Assembly (NCBI GenBank): GCA_004335835.1
Contig: RWJK01001622.1
Span: 42,013-106,012 of the forward strand
DNA length: 64,000 nucleotides
From: Scenedesmus sp. ARA3
Taxonomy: Eukaryota; Chlorophyta; Chlorophyceae; Sphaeropleales; Scenedesmaceae
Direction: 5' to 3'
The notes below the pieces were generated by a model, which was not told the origin of the DNA, did not search any database, and saw only the letters and a list, made by a program, of their open reading frames with translations. Every line of letters begins with the position of its first letter. Within the stretch, counting starts at the first letter, position 1. Of this stretch, positions 59,409-64,000 are shown one piece after another. Both the position numbers and the translations under genes were made by a program.

Positions 59409-61337
59409 ATGGTGTCGCTCAAGCTGCAGAAGCGGCTTGCCGCTTCTGTCCTGGGATGCGGCCTCCGCAAGGTCTGGCTGGACCCCAATGAGGTCAACGA
59501 GATCTCCATGGCCAACTCTAGTGAGTTCAGCTGCTTCTGGAACATCTTCCGGCCGTGTGACATAGTCGCAGTGGCAGCATGGCTGGAGGCGGCCTCTGCT
59601 GTGCTACAGGTCGGGCACAGCACTGATCCAGCCGGCGTAGGCTACTTTGAACGATGGGTTAACTCGCCGATCAAAGGAGCAGCTGGTGCCAAGGCAGCGT
59701 TGGAGCAGCAGCACTGGCAGCAGCAGCACACTCGTGTTGCTCCGCGTATGCGGCCATGCAACCGTCTCAACACAGTCCTCAAACCATAACAGCCTATATA
59801 CGATGCTTCATCACCACCATGCATGCATTCCAGGCCTAGAACTGAACATGTTCCTGCCCTGCTGCTGTCCTTGCTTCTGTGTTGCTTTGCCTGTTGCTTT
59901 GCATGTTCATCATAACAGGGCAGAACATCAGGAAGCTGGTGAAGGATGGCTTTGTGATTCGCAAGCCCACCACCATCCACTCCCGCGCCAGGGCCAGGCG
60001 CCAGGCAGAGGCCAAGGCAAAGGGCCGCCACACCGGCTACGGTGAGCAGCAGGCCTGCGCAGCTTGCGTTGCTTTGCTTTGCTTTCGATGTATGTGTATG
60101 ATCCGATAGCAAGCAGTAGTGCTACAGTGCAACTGGGCAAAGGGGTAGCAGCGGGTGCAAGCAGCAGGTGCAGCTGTGTGGGTGTGTTCAGCAGCAGAGT
60201 GCGCAGCAGACAGGGACCGGCAGACGCACGGCACGCACGGCACGGCTGCCGAGGAGCTGCAGCTGCACACGCAAGCCTACGTGGCAGCAGCAGCCTCAGC
60301 ACAAGCCACATGAGATGGATCAGGAGTGCGGCAAGCAGTGGCTGGGTCGCCAGCAGCTGGTGGCTTACAGAGCCGCAGGCGGTCCCTGGCAGCAGCAGCA
60401 GTAACAGCTGGCGGCATGTGGCAGCCGCGCATGGCGTTGTTTACCACTGCTGGTGCTTGTAGCTGGAGCGGCAGTGCCCTTGCAGCAGCTGCTGGAGGCA
60501 GCAGCATCTGCGGAGCGTGCGCAAGCTGCTGGCGGCGCTGTGTCAGTCACAGCTGCCACCCCAACTGCAGGAGCAGTGGCACTGCAGCAGCAGCCATGCA
60601 GGCCGCACAGCTGCCGGATGTGTTGTGTGGCGCAGTGCATCGGCTGCATCAAAATGCGCGGCAGCTTTTGTCTATTGGATCAGCACAGCTATGGCTGCGG
60701 GGGATTTAGCACTGCTGGAGGGATGGAGCAGTGCAGTGGCGTTTGAGGCTGGCTTTACAGTGCAGCTAGGGCATGGTGCAGCTAAGGCAGTTGGCAGTGG
60801 CTAATTATGGAGCAGCAGGGAATATGCATTGCTGCGCTGGCGCTGGTTGCTGCAGCGTTGTCTTGCAGCTTTTTAAGCTGGGAAGCTGTCGGGCAACGCA
60901 GCGGCAGCCAGCGCCACACTCGACTGCTTTGCATCTTGCCTTGCATATTGGCTTGACACAGCTGTACATAGGAGATTGGTTTGCCTGCATGAACGGCATG
61001 TCCCTGGCTGGTGTGGGGTTGATCTTTCTCGTGTGGAGGCGGCAGCAGATTGTTGCGTTCTCTGGCTTTCAGCGGCGCTAGTGCACGGCTGTAGGGTGAC
61101 TGCAGCAGGTGCTGATGGCTTGCAGACCAGCACCGGCACCCAACTGCCAGCACTGCCAGCATGCATTCAAATGCATTGCAAACTGCTTTGCTACTGTGTT
61201 GCGGCATTGTAGCAGTCTACCGCCCTTGTGACTGTACATCAGTTGGCACGCATATGCTCACAGTGTGTCCTGCTGCTCCCTTCAATGCCATGTATTGGTT
61301 CTGCAGAACGCCGTCAGCTCTTTCTCAACACTTTGCC

Positions 61338-61384
<47 letters not shown>

Positions 61385-63133
61385 TAAGCGCCGCGGAACC
61401 CGCGAGGCGCGCCTGCCCACCAAGCTGCTGTGGATCCGCCGCCTGCGCGTGCTGCGCCGCCTGCTGCGCAAGTACAGGGACAGCAAGAAGATCGACAAGC
61501 ACCTCTACCACGAGCTATACATGAAGGTGCGGGCAGCTGTTGTGCATGTTACATGAATGCCTCAAGTACTAGCATAGGATAGTGTTCTGCAAATTCTAAT
61601 GTGCTTGAACAGCAAGAAGATCGACAAGCTCCTCTACCACAAGCTGTACCTGAAGGTGTGCTGGTGCTGTTGGCGTCATGTACGCGCACCACCACTGCTA
61701 AAGCCTATGCTTGTGAAGTTGCATGCATCTGGGTTGGGTGCACACAGCTGTACATGAAGGTGGGGTGGCAGGTGCTTGTTGCAGCTGCTCTGCGGGGTGG
61801 TTCAAAAAGTAGAGCTCTGGCTCCAGGGAGCAGCAGCAGCAGTTGCGTGGAGGGCCAACCCTAGCTTTGTGTCTTTTCAAATCCTGCTGCTCACCAGACC
61901 CTGCTGTTGCTGTGTCACCGCGCAGGTCAAGGGTAACGTGTTCAAGAACAAGCGCGTGCTGATTGAGGCCGTGCACAAGCAGAAGGCTGAGAAGGTGCGG
62001 AGCGCAGCACATACCACTTGTGTGGCTGCTTGTGTACAACTTCAGCATGGCAGCCATTCACAATTGCCTTTGTGACCGCAGCAGCTTCGCTGTGGGCCTC
62101 AGCGCGTTGCAGGATGTGCACCTCGCACGCCATGCCAGCCCCACAGCCCACCACATGCGCATACTATCAGGCATATTGCATTTTTGCAACATCATGAACC
62201 TTGTTGCTGCCCCTGACCTGTCACTCTGTGTCACACTTGATTGGCTCGAACACCAGGTGCGCGAGAAGGCCATTGCTGACCAGTTTGAGGCGCGCCGCGC
62301 CAAGAACAAGGCCACACGCGAGCGCAAGGCGGCACGCCGCGAGGAGCGCCTGAGCTCGGTGAGTGTGAATGGGATGTAGAATTTCGGTTGAGTGTATGAA
62401 GCAGTTGACAGCGACCACTTGGAGCAATGGCAGCGGCTCTAAGTGGGCAGCAGTTCCAAGCTGATTTCAGCTATAGTCGAGGAGCAGCTGGGTCCTGTGA
62501 GCAGGAGGGTGCTTAAACACTTTCATGTCAGGCGATGTCAGCTGTGGTACCGGCAGCAGATTCCTTGAGCGTGTTTGTGGTTGGTTGGGCGGCCTTTGAT
62601 CAGCCTTGTGCACTGTGCAGGGTGCACTGCTGCTTCAGCGTCTCTGTCTGCGTGGTATAGCCACACGGCTTGTCGGCTTGCTCTGCAGCGCACACAGTGC
62701 TGTTGCTTGCGAGCTCTGTTCGTCACTGCTACTGTCCTCTGGCAGCAGCAGCAGCGAACAGAGCCTGCAGACAATGACACTGTGTGGCTGCATGTGCACA
62801 GGCTGCAAGTCGTGTGTTGATGTCAATTTGTTGCGATAGTTTGTGCTATGTCATTCAGTGCTGCCAGAGCCTGCACCCTCAGCAGACCAGGCACATTCTT
62901 CTATTGTTTGTTGCGTTTGTGCCTGTCTGATGTCTTTTTTGCATATCTCTCCATGTGTGCTGCAGGGCCTGCACATGGAGCAGCAGGGTTTGCATACAAA
63001 ACCTTTGCATTCTGTGTTACATTCTGCGTCATAGCATGTGTTACTTTTCTGTTATGTGCTGCAGGGCCTGCACATGGAGCAGCAGCCTGCTGCTGCAGCA
63101 CAGCCCGCTGCCACCAAGGGCTCCAAGAAGTAG
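59409..63133 (+). CDS. RPL19: 60S ribosomal protein L19 (eL19)
   Basis: Six exons join in frame to 205 codons plus stop: 59409-59520, 59919-60041, 61384-61526, 61926-61994, 62257-62358 and 63065-63133. The product matches eL19 throughout: [116 protein letters not shown] and a basic C-terminal helix. It is a structural protein of the large cytosolic ribosomal subunit. Length is within the normal range. The start codon lies in a good context (CACCATGG). Exon 6 encodes [20 protein letters not shown] and KK. Intron 2 ends in (CTG)13 directly before the acceptor. Introns 3 and 5 contain echoes of exon edges. No snoRNA was recognised in the introns. Confidence 0.98.
61341..61383 (+). repeat. (CTG)13 tract abutting the RPL19 intron-2 acceptor
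   Basis: An uninterrupted CTG run is followed by CCAG and then exon 3 (GTAAGCGCC). It occupies the place of the usual pyrimidine tract. Confidence 0.9.
61612..61759 (+). repeat. Two copies of RPL19 exon 3 end in intron 3
   Basis: The exon 3 end [15 protein letters not shown] with donor at 61526 recurs as [15 protein letters not shown], donor after 61655, and as a shorter AGCTGTACATGAAG, donor after 61759. The steps are 129 and 104 bp. Confidence 0.88.
62961..62986 (+). repeat. Copy of RPL19 exon 6 start in intron 5
   Basis: TGCAG plus the first 21 bases of exon 6 (GLHMEQQ) occur with exon-start position 62966, exactly 99 bp before the real exon at 63065. The flanking GTGTGCTGCAG is also shared. 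Confidence 0.88.
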
Positions 63134-63900
63134 AGCAGCAGCAGCAGTAGCTGAGGCCGCTGGCTTGGCTGCAGCAGCAGCGTCAGCAGGGCTGGGTGAG
63201 GCCTGCTAGCAGGCGGCAGCGCTGCGCTGCAAGCCTTTATACTGCTGCTGGTGCAGCAGTGGTAGGGTGGTGTGCTGCTCTGGGGCCGCAGTGCGCAGCC
63301 CTTGCAGCAGCAGCGGGCGCGCGGGCCGCCGAGTTGTTGTTTGTAGTCTCTTGGTAACATTTCACGGAGTTTCACGGCTGCGAACACCATGTGATGGAGC
63401 CTGCTGTGTCTGTGTTTTGGTGTGCGCTGTTGGTGTCTGGCTGATGGGTGCAAAAAGAATTTGCCAGTCAGCACGCTTCTGGCAAAGCAGCAGGGCAGCA
63501 CCGCATCCAGCACAAGTACAGCAACTGGCGCACTCATGACACAGCAAGCATTGCTCGACCCTGCAATTGTAGACAGCGGTGGCAGCCAACAGCAGCAGCA
63601 GTAGGCTACCAACACCTTCTGCTTTCACATGCGCACATCTTGCAATCGTTGCTGTTAGCTCTGGTGTAGCTGTGAAGCTCTGCAGCACGATATGACGATG
63701 CGCCGTCTCCGTGCCACCTGAGTACGATGAACAGTGTTTTACACCACCATTCACGTGATTTCAAACCTGTTTTGGGCGCGAAACAGCGAGGCGCCCGCCG
63801 GAGGCCGGCGGGTTTACGCGCCCGCCAGTTCAGTGCAAGTGCGTGCGATGAACTCTTCTGCACAAAACACTCAATCAATTACACGTTTTGCTAGCAAGAG
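63134..63900. other. RPL19 3' flank and intergenic region
   Basis: The first part is the RPL19 3' UTR, CAG-rich near the stop. I found no TGTAA in the first ~250 bases. A GC-rich palindrome-like stretch (GCGCCCGCCGGAGGCCGGCGGG) lies near 63791-63812. No gene was recognised. Confidence 0.4.
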
Positions 63901-64000
63901 ATGGTACCTAAAAAGGCAGCCACTCCCAAACCACCTCAGGTGATTCCTGACCAGACGGGGCAATCCCACAAGCCAGGGCCAGATACGGCCAGAACCTTCA
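63901..64000 (+). CDS. Possible first exon, open at the window end
   Basis: An ATG at 63901 opens a frame to the end of the window, starting MVPKKAATPKPPQVIPDQTG. It is hydrophilic, Lys/Pro-rich and has no stop. An earlier ATG at 63848 is in another frame and stops at 63943. Too little is present to name a family. Confidence 0.35.
   Translation, partial: MVPKKAATPKPPQVIPDQTGQSHKPGPDTARTF

Noticed and set aside
59521..63064. snoRNA in RPL19 introns
   Set aside because: Ribosomal protein introns often host snoRNAs, but I saw no convincing paired C/D or H/ACA boxes by eye.

Overview
The window is nuclear DNA of a eukaryote, most likely a chlorophycean green alga. The genes are intron-rich with clean GT-AG junctions, CAG/CTG repeats are everywhere, TGTAA motifs stand after some stop codons, and the gene content (ribosomal protein L19, PIG-A, a TMEM237-like ciliary protein, an ABHD4/5-like hydrolase, Pmp-like/GCC2-GCC3 membrane proteins) fits. 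The exact lineage is inferred; the CAG/CTG load suggests a Scenedesmus/Tetradesmus-like alga, but nothing here proves it. Two N gaps lie inside simple repeats.

Layout: (1) 1194-7732 (+) secreted Cys-rich GCC2/GCC3-type protein. (2) 8286-8723 3' fragment of a LINE. (3) 8905-14079 (-) TMEM237-like tetraspan protein, eight exons. (4) 14472-18790 (+) ABHD4/5-like hydrolase, nine exons, divergent from (3) across 392 bp. (5) 19184-25088 (+) Pmp-like beta-helix/multi-pass gene, now a pseudogene. (6) 25.1-29.4 kb repeats without a resolved gene. (7) 29500-41128 (-) very large secreted protein with many DUF11/CARDB-like repeats. (8) 41.1-45.4 kb gene-poor region with an Ala/CTG-rich block and a long alternating purine-pyrimidine tract. 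(9) 45446-52762 (-) near-complete paralogue of (5), with a 530-bp hAT-type MITE in an intron. (10) 53474-58873 (-) PIG-A, nine exons. (11) 59409-63133 (+) RPL19, six exons, divergent from PIG-A across 535 bp. (12) a possible first exon opening at 63901.

The most striking signal is shared by unrelated genes. Introns next to many exon junctions carry one to six tandem copies of the neighbouring exon's edge together with its splice site. I call them exon-edge echoes. They occur in RPL19, PIG-A, ABHD4/5, TMEM237 and the Cys-rich gene, as 5'-splice-site echoes after an exon or 3'-splice-site echoes before one, with periods of roughly 100-240 bp. The largest is a seven-member array (11771-12507) in which every copy still encodes a form of ESMGSAMAALGMFAQ. 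A second shared feature is that (CTG)n tracts, read in the sense of transcription, abut acceptor AGs in several genes on both strands.

Splice coordinates for TMEM237, ABHD4/5, PIG-A and RPL19 were set base by base and keep frame throughout. Exons of the Cys-rich, Pmp-like and DUF11 genes are approximate.
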